In this document: positions 1 to 7,073 of the stretch, piece after piece
Layout of the letters: each line of letters starts with the position of its first letter
Position numbering within the stretch: position 1 is the first letter of the stretch
Assembly (NCBI GenBank): GCA_015067675.1
Contig: SVMB01000035.1
Coordinates: 1-33,200 of the forward strand
Length of the DNA stretch: 33,200 bases
Direction: 5' to 3'
Origin: Oscillospiraceae bacterium
Lineage (GTDB): Bacteria > Bacillota > Clostridia > Oscillospirales > QAMX01
Notes under the pieces: model-generated
The model's input: only the letters and a program-made list of their open reading frames with translations
Databases searched by the model: none
What the model was told of the DNA's origin: nothing
Made by a program: the position numbers and the translations under genes

Positions 1-19
1 GGTATCAATTTGGTATCAA
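1..19. repeat. Short direct repeat at the window edge
   Basis: GGTATCAA occurs twice, at 1-8 and 12-19, in an AT-rich stretch just beyond the 3' end of the GMP synthase gene. A small AGCG/CGCT hairpin followed by T residues comes next (about 21-42). What lies to the left is outside the window, so the role is unknown. The 3' end of guaA is a known integration site for mobile elements in other bacteria, so these could be the edge of an integrated element, but nothing here proves it. Confidence 0.3.
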
Positions 20-57
20 CGAGCGATTTTCGCTGATTTTTTCAAATTGCGAGAGCC

Positions 58-85
58 AAAAACCCTTGTAATATCAAGGTTTTTT
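58..85 (-). terminator. Probable terminator of the GMP synthase gene
   Basis: On the minus strand a CCTTG/CAAGG stem (64-79, loop of 6) is flanked by an A tract before it and a T tract after it, with one bulged C. It sits about 25 bases past the stop codon of the GMP synthase gene, the right distance and orientation for a Rho-independent terminator. Confidence 0.6.
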
Positions 86-109
86 CGACTACTCAACAGC
101 CACTTTGGG

Positions 110-1393
110 TCACTCCCACTCGATCGTGCCGGTGGGCTTCGGGCTCAGGTCGTAGCACACGCGGTTGACACCCTTGACCTCGTTGAGGATGCGGCGGGTG
201 ATGTGGTCCAGCAGGGCCCAGTCGATGTGCTCGATCTCGGCGGTCATGGCGTCGATGGTGTTGACGGCACGGATGATGACCGGCCACTCGAAGGAACGGG
301 CGTTGTTTCTCACGCCGACGCTGCGGGTGTCGGGAATGAGGGTGAAGTACTGCCAGACCTTGCCCTCGAGACCGTTCTTGGCAAACTCCTCGCGCAGGAT
401 CGCGTCGCTTTCACGCACGGCTTCCAGACGATCGCGGGTGATGGCGCCCAGGCAGCGCACGCCCAGACCGGGGCCGGGGAAGGGCTGACGATAGACCATG
501 CTGTCGGGCAGACCAAGCTCCTTGCCGCAGGCGCGGACTTCGTCCTTGAACAGATACTTCAGAGGCTCGACCAGCTCAAACTTCATGTGCTCGGGCAGAC
601 CGCCGACATTGTGATGGGCCTTGACAGCCTTGGCAGTCTTGGTGCCGCTCTCGACGATGTCGGGGTAGATGGTGCCCTGACCGAGGAAATCCACGGTGCC
701 GGAAAGCTTGGCAGCTTCGTCGTTGAATACTTCGATGAACTCGGCGCCGATGATCTTGCGCTTCTTCTCGGGATCCTCCACACCGGCCAGCTTGTCCAGG
801 AAACGATCGACAGCGTCGACGTAGATGAGCTCAGCGCCCAGCTCGTCGCGGAAAACGCGCACGACTTCTTCCGGCTCGCCCTTGCGCAGCAGACCGTGGT
901 TGACGTGGACGCAGACCAGCTGCTTACCGATGGCACGGATGAGCAGAGCCGCAACGACGGAAGAGTCAACACCGCCGGACAGAGCCAGCAGCACGCGGCG
1001 GTCGCCGATCTGGCGGCGCAGAAGCTCGACCTGATCCTCGACGAAATTCTTCATGTTCCAGTTTTTCTCGCACTTGCAGGTGCCGAAAAGGAACGCAGAC
1101 AGGGCTTCGTCGGAAATCTCGCCGGTGACACAGTCGGTGCCGTGGTTGAGGGCGAGAACCGGCAGGCCCAAAGACAGGATCTCGGGACGCACGTCAATCT
1201 TCTCACCGTCGATAACATTGTTTTCGCCGCCGTTGAGGATGATGCCCTTCACGTTGGGCAGCGCGCGCAGCTCATCCGCCTTGATGTCGTGAGGATGAAT
1301 CTCAGAGTAAACGCCCAGGGCGCGGATCTGTCTGGCAAGCGCGGAGTTTTCGTGGCTGCCCAGATCCAGGATGACAATAAGATCCTGCTTCAT
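110..1393 (-). CDS. guaA: GMP synthase with truncated, catalytically dead glutaminase domain
   Basis: GMP synthase amidates XMP to GMP using ATP, the last step of guanine nucleotide synthesis. The C-terminal two thirds is intact: the ATP-pyrophosphatase P-loop SGGVDSS is at residues 139-145, followed by the GTIYPD, HHNVGG and PFPGPGLG motifs, and the protein ends in TIEWE as usual. The N-terminal glutamine amidotransferase part is only about 105 residues instead of about 190. It keeps the opening ILDLGS and the GIILNGG motif, but the nucleophile elbow reads ALNHG (82-85 = N-H-G) where the family has a Cys, and the segment with the catalytic His and Glu is missing. Total length is 427 residues against about 510-525. 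It should therefore work with free ammonia or a separate glutaminase (inference). ATG at 1393 has GGAG 7 bases upstream and a good promoter. Identity as GMP synthase is certain; the glutaminase loss is read directly from the translation. Confidence 0.95.
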   Translation of the reverse strand: MKQDLIVILDLGSHENSALARQIRALGVYSEIHPHDIKADELRALPNVKGIILNGGENNVIDGEKIDVRPEILSLGLPVLALNHGTDCVTGEISDEALSAFLFGTCKCEKNWNMKNFVEDQVELLRRQIGDRRVLLALSGGVDSSVVAALLIRAIGKQLVCVHVNHGLLRKGEPEEVVRVFRDELGAELIYVDAVDRFLDKLAGVEDPEKKRKIIGAEFIEVFNDEAAKLSGTVDFLGQGTIYPDIVESGTKTAKAVKAHHNVGGLPEHMKFELVEPLKYLFKDEVRACGKELGLPDSMVYRQPFPGPGLGVRCLGAITRDRLEAVRESDAILREEFAKNGLEGKVWQYFTLIPDTRSVGVRNNARSFEWPVIIRAVNTIDAMTAEIEHIDWALLDHITRRILNEVKGVNRVCYDLSPKPTGTIEWE

Positions 1394-1439
1394 ATCCAGT
1401 CTCCTTTAAAAAATCGAGTGTGGAAAAGTGTATGGCGAT

Positions 1440-1468
1440 AGTATAGCACGAAAGAGGTGATTGCGCAA
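1440..1468 (-). promoter_or_regulatory. Promoter of the GMP synthase gene
   Basis: Minus strand TTGCGC (1463-1468), 17-base spacer, TATACT (1440-1445). The leader to the ATG is about 40 bases, too short for a purine riboswitch, and none is seen. Confidence 0.65.
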
Positions 1469-1693
1469 GAAGCAGACTGCAATTTTGTCGTTTTCTTCAA
1501 AAAGTGGTTTGTACACTGCTGTATTTGTGTCAAAATGCGGGAATATAAGTTGATAGTGACGCGGCGGGATAAAAATGGAGAGAAAAATGGGCTTTTTTTC
1601 GCTTCGACGGATGAATATCCAATGATTATGTTCCTGAAAGGAACGGGAAGCGGGATAGAGTCATGGTGTTCCTGCACAAAAACTGGACGCCGA
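1469..1693. other. Intergenic region without a convincing gene
   Basis: AT-rich spacer between the XRE regulator gene and the GMP synthase promoter. It contains a small GTTCCT/AGGAAC stem-loop at 1630-1644 that could weakly terminate the regulator transcript, but no T tract follows it directly. Open frames here have no ribosome binding site and no recognisable product. Confidence 0.5.
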
Positions 1694-2311
1694 TCAGCCT
1701 CCGGCTTTTGCAGACCTGAGCATGAGCATTCCTTTGATCATCAGCAGAGCAAAGGCTGCGGTGACGGCGTAGGCTTCCCGGGACAGCGCAGGGAGCAGTA
1801 CGGCGAGGATTCCCAGCACCATCGAGAGAACGGTGAGCGCGTTGAGAAACCGCTCACTTTTGCGGTATACCAGCCAAAGCTTGAGGATGCCGGTCACGAT
1901 GAGGGCAGATGACAGCAGCCAGCAGAGCAGACGAAACAGCGGCGCGGCACTGGTGCAGGCATGCAGCGGAGCAGCGTAGACATAGCCCTCAACCGGGTTG
2001 GCGTAAAGCGGCAGGACGATCAGCGAAAGGGCAAGCAGGTCCGCAGCGCCCATCAGCAGATCACAGATGCCCCGGATGTTGGCGTTGTTCTCCTGCCGGG
2101 CAATGGAGAGCAGCCGGTCGCCTGAGAGCAGTTCATCGATGGTGATGGAGAAGAAAACAGACAGCTCCCTGAGCGAGTCGATGCTCGGATATCCTCGTCC
2201 CGATTCCCATTTTGAAACGGCGGTTCTGGAAACGTATAAGGCCTGTGCCAGTTCTTCCTGGGTGAGTCCTCTGGACTTGCGGAGCTGCTGGAGCTTTTCA
2301 TGAAATTCCAC
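1694..2311 (-). CDS. XRE-family regulator with membrane-anchored C-terminus
   Basis: 205 residues. The first 65 form a helix-turn-helix of the Cro/XRE type (LTQEELAQALYVSRTAVSKWE), ending in the SITIDELLSGD stretch typical of Clostridia and Bacilli members. The rest holds about four hydrophobic segments (roughly residues 80-105, 120-145, 155-178 and 180-200), so the DNA-binding head is probably tethered to the membrane. The start is GTG at 2311, with GGGAGG 8 bases upstream. It overlaps the 3' end of the PAP2 gene by 14 bases, which suggests translational coupling and a shared transcript. Its target is unknown; regulation of its own operon or of a cell-envelope stress response is an inference. 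Confidence 0.85.
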   Translation of the reverse strand: MEFHEKLQQLRKSRGLTQEELAQALYVSRTAVSKWESGRGYPSIDSLRELSVFFSITIDELLSGDRLLSIARQENNANIRGICDLLMGAADLLALSLIVLPLYANPVEGYVYAAPLHACTSAAPLFRLLCWLLSSALIVTGILKLWLVYRKSERFLNALTVLSMVLGILAVLLPALSREAYAVTAAFALLMIKGMLMLRSAKAGG

Positions 2312-2975
2312 GGTTCAAACCTCCCTGACAGCCGTGATTGACGGCTGCAACGTATAAATGGAATGCTGACAGACTCAACAGGATCGCCCCAGCGATGTCC
2401 GTCAGCCAGTGGACCCCGCAGATGAGCCTGCCGGTGACCATGAATGCGGAAAAGACAGACACGACCGTGCGTATCGTTTTGACGAGGAATGCGCTCTGTG
2501 AGCGGCGGCTGACCTGAAAGACCAGCGTCGGCATGACGCCGAGCACCAGCAGCGTGGTCGAAGAAGGGTAAGAAGCTTCCGCGATACCGCCTGTGAGAAT
2601 CGGCCGGTAATTGATGGGAACCGCCTCGAAGAAAAGATACCCGGCCATGACCACGATGTAATGGATTCCCAGGAGGATCAGATCCCGATCCACCTTTAAC
2701 AGGCTGCGTCTGCCAATCCACTGCCAAAGCCCGAGACCGCCGAAGGCTGTGCAGACAAAGAGCGGAACCAGCCCCAACCAGTCGGTGACGGTATAGAGTG
2801 CCATGTGAACCCCGGTCAGCGTGTGAAACCGGCGATTCAGTCCGGCGAAGCCGACGGCGCTTCCGCCCGGGCCGATTGGCTGCACGTCCACTGCAGTGAC
2901 AAGCCACGTCCAGACGACAAAGGCTGCTGCAAAGAGTATTCCGCGAATCAGTGCATTTCCTGCATTTTTGTTCAT
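2298..2975 (-). CDS. PAP2-family membrane protein (phosphatase-like)
   Basis: 225 residues with about six hydrophobic segments. PAP2 enzymes dephosphorylate lipid phosphates such as undecaprenyl pyrophosphate or phosphatidate at the membrane. Motif 3 is clear: R183-x5-H189-x3-D193 in GRLICGVHWLTD. Motif 1 keeps only R124-P125, with Glu117 at the usual Lys position. Motif 2, normally PSGH, reads PSST (137-140) and lacks the histidine. The fold is therefore supported but activity is uncertain. ATG at 2975 is preferred over the longer frame because GGAAAGGA lies about 10 bases upstream and a promoter lies at 3024-3052. The gene overlaps the following XRE regulator gene by 14 bases. Confidence 0.8.
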   Translation of the reverse strand: MNKNAGNALIRGILFAAAFVVWTWLVTAVDVQPIGPGGSAVGFAGLNRRFHTLTGVHMALYTVTDWLGLVPLFVCTAFGGLGLWQWIGRRSLLKVDRDLILLGIHYIVVMAGYLFFEAVPINYRPILTGGIAEASYPSSTTLLVLGVMPTLVFQVSRRSQSAFLVKTIRTVVSVFSAFMVTGRLICGVHWLTDIAGAILLSLSAFHLYVAAVNHGCQGGLNRGIS

Positions 2976-3023
2976 GCTGCGATGTCCTTTCCGATTACTG
3001 CCGGTTTTACCGGTACACAGACA

Positions 3024-3052
3024 AGCATAGCAAATCACATCGAAACCCGCAA
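3024..3052 (-). promoter_or_regulatory. Promoter of the PAP2-XRE operon
   Basis: Minus strand TTGCGG (3047-3052), 17-base spacer, TATGCT (3024-3029). A small ACCGGTAAAACCGG hairpin lies in the short leader at about 3001-3014. Confidence 0.55.
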
Positions 3053-3109
3053 GAAACCTGCATTCACAACCGTGATACGATTCGTGTCATGGTCAAAAAA
3101 GGCATATAT

Positions 3110-3144
3110 GAAAACAGGCACAGCAGAAAGGACTGCTGTGCCTG
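3110..3144 (-). terminator. Terminator of the SLH/CAP surface protein gene
   Basis: Perfect 12-bp stem (3115-3126 with 3133-3144, loop of 6) beginning CAGGCACAGCAG, followed on the minus strand by TTTT and a second T run. It lies about 40 bases past the stop codon and separates this unit from the PAP2 promoter. Confidence 0.85.
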
Positions 3145-3184
3145 CGGGTTTATCCACGAAAGACGATGCCCGGATGGCCATGTA

Positions 3185-4900
3185 TCAGCCGATGAACATC
3201 TGAACCCAGTAGCTGCCGTATTTGGAGCCGGAGGAGCCGGTCACATAGCCGATGCCGATGGCGGTATAGGTGCCGTTCATGATATTCTTGCGGTGCCCAT
3301 CGGAATTGAGCCAGCCGTTGACAACTGCTTCGGGGGAAGCATATCCGGCGGCGATGTTTTCGGCAGCGGGAGCGGAAGTGGCGCCGGCTTCGTCAAGGGC
3401 AGTGAAGCACTTACGGCCGTCGGGACGGGTGTGGGAGAAGCTTGTGATGAGCTCTGCTGCACGTACCTGCGCAGCGGAGCAGGCTTTGTCATCCAGCCGA
3501 AGGGCAGGCTTGCCCTCGGCGGCACGGGCTTCATTCACCAGCCGCAGAACTTCGGCACGGTAACTTGCAAGGATTTCTTCAGCAGAGGGTGGCGTCGGTT
3601 CGGGCGTGGAGGGGATATCGGGCGTATCGGGCATGGAGGGCGTATCGGGATTAGAAGGCGTATCGGGAGCAGCGGGAGTGTCGGAGGGCATAAGTATCGT
3701 AACCTGACAGGCCGCCGTACGCACCATGCCGCCGCTGTATACGGTGCAGACGAGCTCGGCTTCGCCGGCGCTCAGGGCGATGAAGCTGCCTCCGGCAGCC
3801 GGATCGGCGCAGATCACTGCCGGATTGGTGGAGGTCCAGGATGCGCTGTAAACCAGACTGTCAAGACCGGTAATCTGCTTGTGCAGAGTGATGCGGTCGC
3901 CCACATTCATGGTGACGCGAAGATGATCAAGCGTGACCGCGAAATCAGGAACTGTCACAATGCAGGCATCCTCACAGCGCAGATCGCCGCTTGCGATGTG
4001 CAGCGTGACGACGGCAGTACCGGGGGCATTTGCCGTGACTGTACCGTCGGCACTGACCGAAACCAGCTCAGGATGATCGGAGCTCCAGCTGACGGAGTAG
4101 TCGGAAAGACCGGAAACCAGGGCATAGAGCTGCACGGTTTCGCCCAGTTTCAGCATCAGGGTGGGCTGCGAGACGGATACGGAGAAGTCTGCGGACGGAT
4201 CGGAAGTACTCTGCTTTTCCAGAGCACGGATGATGTTTGACATGACGCGGCAGGCCTGGGCACGGGTCATGCCGGAGGCGCCGTTGAAGGTTCCGATGCT
4301 GTCCATACCGGCAAGGCATTCCAGCGCATAGGCGGTGGTGACGGCTTCACGGTAGGAGAAGGGGATGGAGAGGTAGTCGGCGATGGAAGTACGGGCAGCA
4401 TAGAGATCGTCGCCGGAAGGCATGGAGATGTCAAGAGCCTCGAGAAGGTTTGCGATGACCTGCGCCATTTCATAGCGGGTCATGGGCGCTTCCGCAAGCG
4501 TGGGATTCCAGTACTCGGAGCCATCGGGACGGACGGCGTAACTGCTGCCGACGGGAATGTTTTCAAGCAAACCGTTATACTGCGCGGTCTGCATGGCATT
4601 CGCCCACCAGTAGGGAGCGGAGGAATGGGTCAGATAAAACTGGTCGGAGAAACAGAGCTTTGCAAGCATCGTAGCGAAATGGGCGGCACTCACGGGGGAC
4701 TCCGGCGCAAAGGTACCGTTGCCCATACCGTTGACGACACCGAGATCAACCATGGTTTCGATGTCGGAAAGCGCCCAGTGGTTTGCGGGAACATCGGAGA
4801 AGCTGGACTGGGCAGCCCGCGTGGGGAGAATGAGACTGACAAGCATCACAAGGCTCATCAGAAAGCAGAAAAACTGACGTTTGGTTCCGAAAACCATCAT
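3185..4900 (-). CDS. Secreted SLH-Big2-CAP domain surface protein
   Basis: 571 residues. The order is: a signal peptide (1-30, hydrophobic core then TRAAQ); about three S-layer homology repeats (about 32-220; the first starts FSDVPANHWA), which in this family bind cell-wall polymers; two immunoglobulin-like Big2-type domains (about 225-405); a Pro/Thr/Asp linker with PDTP repeats (about 408-445); and a C-terminal CAP/SCP domain (about 448-571) with SHTRPDG, AENIA, GHRKNIMN and YWVQMF. CAP domains of this bacterial type (YkwD-like) are secreted and their chemistry is mostly unproven. The ATG at 4900 is followed by a second ATG; GGAG is 7 bases upstream. It begins 31 bases after the hydrolase gene on the same strand with no terminator between, so the two are probably cotranscribed. 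It ends at a strong terminator. Confidence 0.9.
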   Translation of the reverse strand: MMVFGTKRQFFCFLMSLVMLVSLILPTRAAQSSFSDVPANHWALSDIETMVDLGVVNGMGNGTFAPESPVSAAHFATMLAKLCFSDQFYLTHSSAPYWWANAMQTAQYNGLLENIPVGSSYAVRPDGSEYWNPTLAEAPMTRYEMAQVIANLLEALDISMPSGDDLYAARTSIADYLSIPFSYREAVTTAYALECLAGMDSIGTFNGASGMTRAQACRVMSNIIRALEKQSTSDPSADFSVSVSQPTLMLKLGETVQLYALVSGLSDYSVSWSSDHPELVSVSADGTVTANAPGTAVVTLHIASGDLRCEDACIVTVPDFAVTLDHLRVTMNVGDRITLHKQITGLDSLVYSASWTSTNPAVICADPAAGGSFIALSAGEAELVCTVYSGGMVRTAACQVTILMPSDTPAAPDTPSNPDTPSMPDTPDIPSTPEPTPPSAEEILASYRAEVLRLVNEARAAEGKPALRLDDKACSAAQVRAAELITSFSHTRPDGRKCFTALDEAGATSAPAAENIAAGYASPEAVVNGWLNSDGHRKNIMNGTYTAIGIGYVTGSSGSKYGSYWVQMFIG

Positions 4901-4931
4901 GAGATAACTCCTGTGAATGTGTCCGGCAGAT

Positions 4932-5942
4932 TTACAGCAGCTCGATGGAGAAACGGCAGGGCTTATCGCAGTGCAGAGAGAAGGTGTTGGTGGTCAGGTC
5001 GTAGTCGAGGCGGGCCAGTTTATCCACACTGTCAAGACGGACGATGAAACGGCGGGTGTAGAGATAGCCCGGCACCCAGAGACTTCCTTTTTCGGGAAGT
5101 ACGGGAACGGTCTGTGCCTTGCGGCGGTTGGCCTCGCTGCGCTCAGCCATTTCGTCAAGCATTTCCTTCGTTGCACGGCCCCAATGAGATTGGGTACCGA
5201 CGTTTTCAAGCTCAAAATACGCGACCAGTGCTGCTTTCCCCGCTTCTGCGGCGCATTCCACGAAATGACGGGCATGCCAAACGGGCACGCGCTCGTCGGT
5301 GGAGCCGTGAGCGGTGAAGAAGGGAACCATGAGGTTGGACACACAGGGAGCGCCGCTGCGGGCATCGTAGGCCATGGGATTGTCGACCGGTGTGCAGCCG
5401 ACCCAGATATCCATCTCGTCCCGGAACTCGCCGACGGCGTCGTTGCGGTACCACTCGGCATAGTCGGAGATGCCGCACAGGCCCGTGACGGCGGAGAAGT
5501 AGTCGGGGAATTTGGTGGCGATGGCGAAGGCGTTGCCGCCGCCGCCGGAACCGCCTTCGAAATAGACCACATCATCGGCGAGGAAGTCTGCATAGTGAAC
5601 CTTTACATACTCAACCGCGTCATAGACGTCGATGAGCTCAAGCCCGTTGCAGTCGGGCGCACCGTCGGAGCAGGCGCGGCCGCGCATATCGACGTGAACC
5701 CAGAGATAGCCGTCCTCACTGGGGCCGGCGGCAGGATCAAAGGCCGGGATGGACATGTGCCAGCCGTGGGTGGTGGCGATGATGCGGCCGGGCCTGGCAG
5801 GCTTGCGCACCTGTACGGCGAAAAAGACACCGGGGGTGACGGACGACTCCACCCAGATGCGGTCTGTCCAGGGAGAAAAGCGATTCTGACGGAGGGCGTT
5901 TTTGCTCACGCGGAGTGTATCTTCATAGTTAATCAGCTGCAT
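4932..5942 (-). CDS. Alpha/beta hydrolase, S9/acetyl-esterase-like
   Basis: 336 residues and no signal peptide. The alpha/beta hydrolase triad can be read: nucleophile Ser132 in GGSGGGG, Asp216 in HGSTDERVP and His253 in QSHWG, with THGWH (58-62) as the likely oxyanion loop. The arrangement resembles prolyl-oligopeptidase-like and acetyl-xylan-esterase-like hydrolases, so an esterase or deacetylase of acylated sugars is plausible, but the substrate cannot be told from sequence. ATG at 5942 has AGGA about 10 bases upstream and a strong promoter at 5999-6027. It is the first gene of a unit with the SLH/CAP surface protein. Confidence 0.8.
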   Translation of the reverse strand: MQLINYEDTLRVSKNALRQNRFSPWTDRIWVESSVTPGVFFAVQVRKPARPGRIIATTHGWHMSIPAFDPAAGPSEDGYLWVHVDMRGRACSDGAPDCNGLELIDVYDAVEYVKVHYADFLADDVVYFEGGSGGGGNAFAIATKFPDYFSAVTGLCGISDYAEWYRNDAVGEFRDEMDIWVGCTPVDNPMAYDARSGAPCVSNLMVPFFTAHGSTDERVPVWHARHFVECAAEAGKAALVAYFELENVGTQSHWGRATKEMLDEMAERSEANRRKAQTVPVLPEKGSLWVPGYLYTRRFIVRLDSVDKLARLDYDLTTNTFSLHCDKPCRFSIELL

Positions 5943-5998
5943 ATGACCAAAATCCTTTCAATATCCATAATAAGCTAAACAGACTCCTGCTTGGTTTC

Positions 5999-6027
5999 AG
6001 TATACTGCGGGATCAGGCAACCGTCAA
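5999..6027 (-). promoter_or_regulatory. Promoter of the hydrolase-SLH/CAP operon
   Basis: Minus strand TTGACG (6022-6027), 17-base spacer, TATACT (5999-6004), giving a leader of about 50 bases. It is one of two divergent promoters in the 318-base gap 5943-6260. Confidence 0.75.
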
Positions 6028-6118
6028 GGAAAATCCTTACAATCGGATGGAAATCAGGATGACGAAAAACAATCCGTATACAAAGAAAAGCTTTCGACAA
6101 AAAAACATCAAAAACCGG

Positions 6119-6147
6119 TTGGCAAGTTCCTTGAAATATGCTATCAT
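6119..6147 (+). promoter_or_regulatory. Promoter of proBA
   Basis: TTGGCA (6119-6124), 17-base spacer, TATCAT (6142-6147). The leader of about 105 bases contains a small GGCAG/CTGCC hairpin near 6210-6224 but no T-box signature, so tRNA-Pro control as in Bacillus proBA is not supported. Confidence 0.7.
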
Positions 6148-6260
6148 TTATTATGGCAGATGATACCGGAAATACGGAATGGATGTAAAGTTAATTCACT
6201 TCACACTTTGCGGCAGCGGCTGCCCGATTCACATATAGACTCTTGAACGGAGATGGAACA

Positions 6261-7067
6261 ATGCTTGATTTACGCGAATGCAAGCGTATCGTGGTCAAAG
6301 TGGGTACCAGTACCCTGACCTATGAAAACGGAAAACTCAATCTGCGGCGCATCGAAAAGCTGGTGCGTACGCTGTCTGATATGAAAAACTTCGGCCGCCA
6401 GGTGGTGCTGGTTACCTCCGGCGCCGTAGGCGCGGGTGTATCCCGCCTTGGCTGGCGTGAAAAGCCGACGGAACTGCGTCTGAAGCAGGCTGCCGCCGCC
6501 GTCGGTCAGTCCGAGATCATGAATCTTTACAGCCGCTTCTTCGGCGAATACGGCCATACCGTGGCGCAGCTTCTGCTGACCCGCGACGTGGTGGATTCCC
6601 CGGAGCGCAAGGAAAACGTTATCAATACGTTTGAAACCCTGCTGGAGTACGGCACGGTTCCGATTGTCAACGAAAACGACCCGATTTCCACCTATGAGCT
6701 GGCGCATATGATTACCTTCGGTGAAAACGATACGCTGGCGGCCAATGTTGCCCAGCTCGTGCACGCCGATCTTCTGATCCTGCTCTCCGACATTGACGGC
6801 CTTTATGATGCCGATCCCCGGCAGAATGAAAATGCCCGGCTGATTCCGGTGGTTTATGAGGTCAACGACGAGCTCAAGGGGCTTGCCGGCGGCGAGGGTA
6901 CCAAGCGTGGTACCGGCGGCATGGTGACAAAGCTCGGCGCTGCCGAACTCTGCCTTTCCCAGGAGATTCCCATGGTGATTGCCAACGGCGAGCGTCCCGA
7001 AATCGTGCAGGATATTCTGGACGGACGCCACGCGGGCACGATCTTCGTGCCGAAGAAATGGAAGTGA
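6261..7067 (+). CDS. proB: Glutamate 5-kinase, short form without PUA domain
   Basis: First step of proline synthesis: ATP-dependent phosphorylation of glutamate to gamma-glutamyl phosphate in the cytoplasm. 268 residues of amino-acid-kinase fold with VVKVGTSTL near the start, LVTSGAVGAG, IVNENDPIS, FGENDTLAA and the GTGGMVTK motif. The C-terminal PUA domain of the 370-residue E. coli enzyme is absent, as in several Gram-positive relatives. ATG at 6261 is chosen because GGAG lies 8 bases upstream; an in-frame TTG at 6243 would add six residues and bury that site. proA starts 6 bases after the stop. Confidence 0.95.
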   Translation: MLDLRECKRIVVKVGTSTLTYENGKLNLRRIEKLVRTLSDMKNFGRQVVLVTSGAVGAGVSRLGWREKPTELRLKQAAAAVGQSEIMNLYSRFFGEYGHTVAQLLLTRDVVDSPERKENVINTFETLLEYGTVPIVNENDPISTYELAHMITFGENDTLAANVAQLVHADLLILLSDIDGLYDADPRQNENARLIPVVYEVNDELKGLAGGEGTKRGTGGMVTKLGAAELCLSQEIPMVIANGERPEIVQDILDGRHAGTIFVPKKWK

Positions 7068-7073
7068 TGAGCG

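Noticed and set aside
47-1441. Long plus-strand open frame of 464 codons
   Set aside because: It lies opposite the GMP synthase gene, has no ribosome binding site, and its sequence is a typical low-complexity antisense shadow.
1390-1677. 95-codon minus-strand frame before the GMP synthase gene
   Set aside because: It runs through the promoter and ribosome binding site of that gene and resembles translated AT-rich spacer.
6148-6260. T-box leader before proBA, as in Bacillus
   Set aside because: The leader is about 105 bases and lacks the T-box core and a terminator/antiterminator pair.
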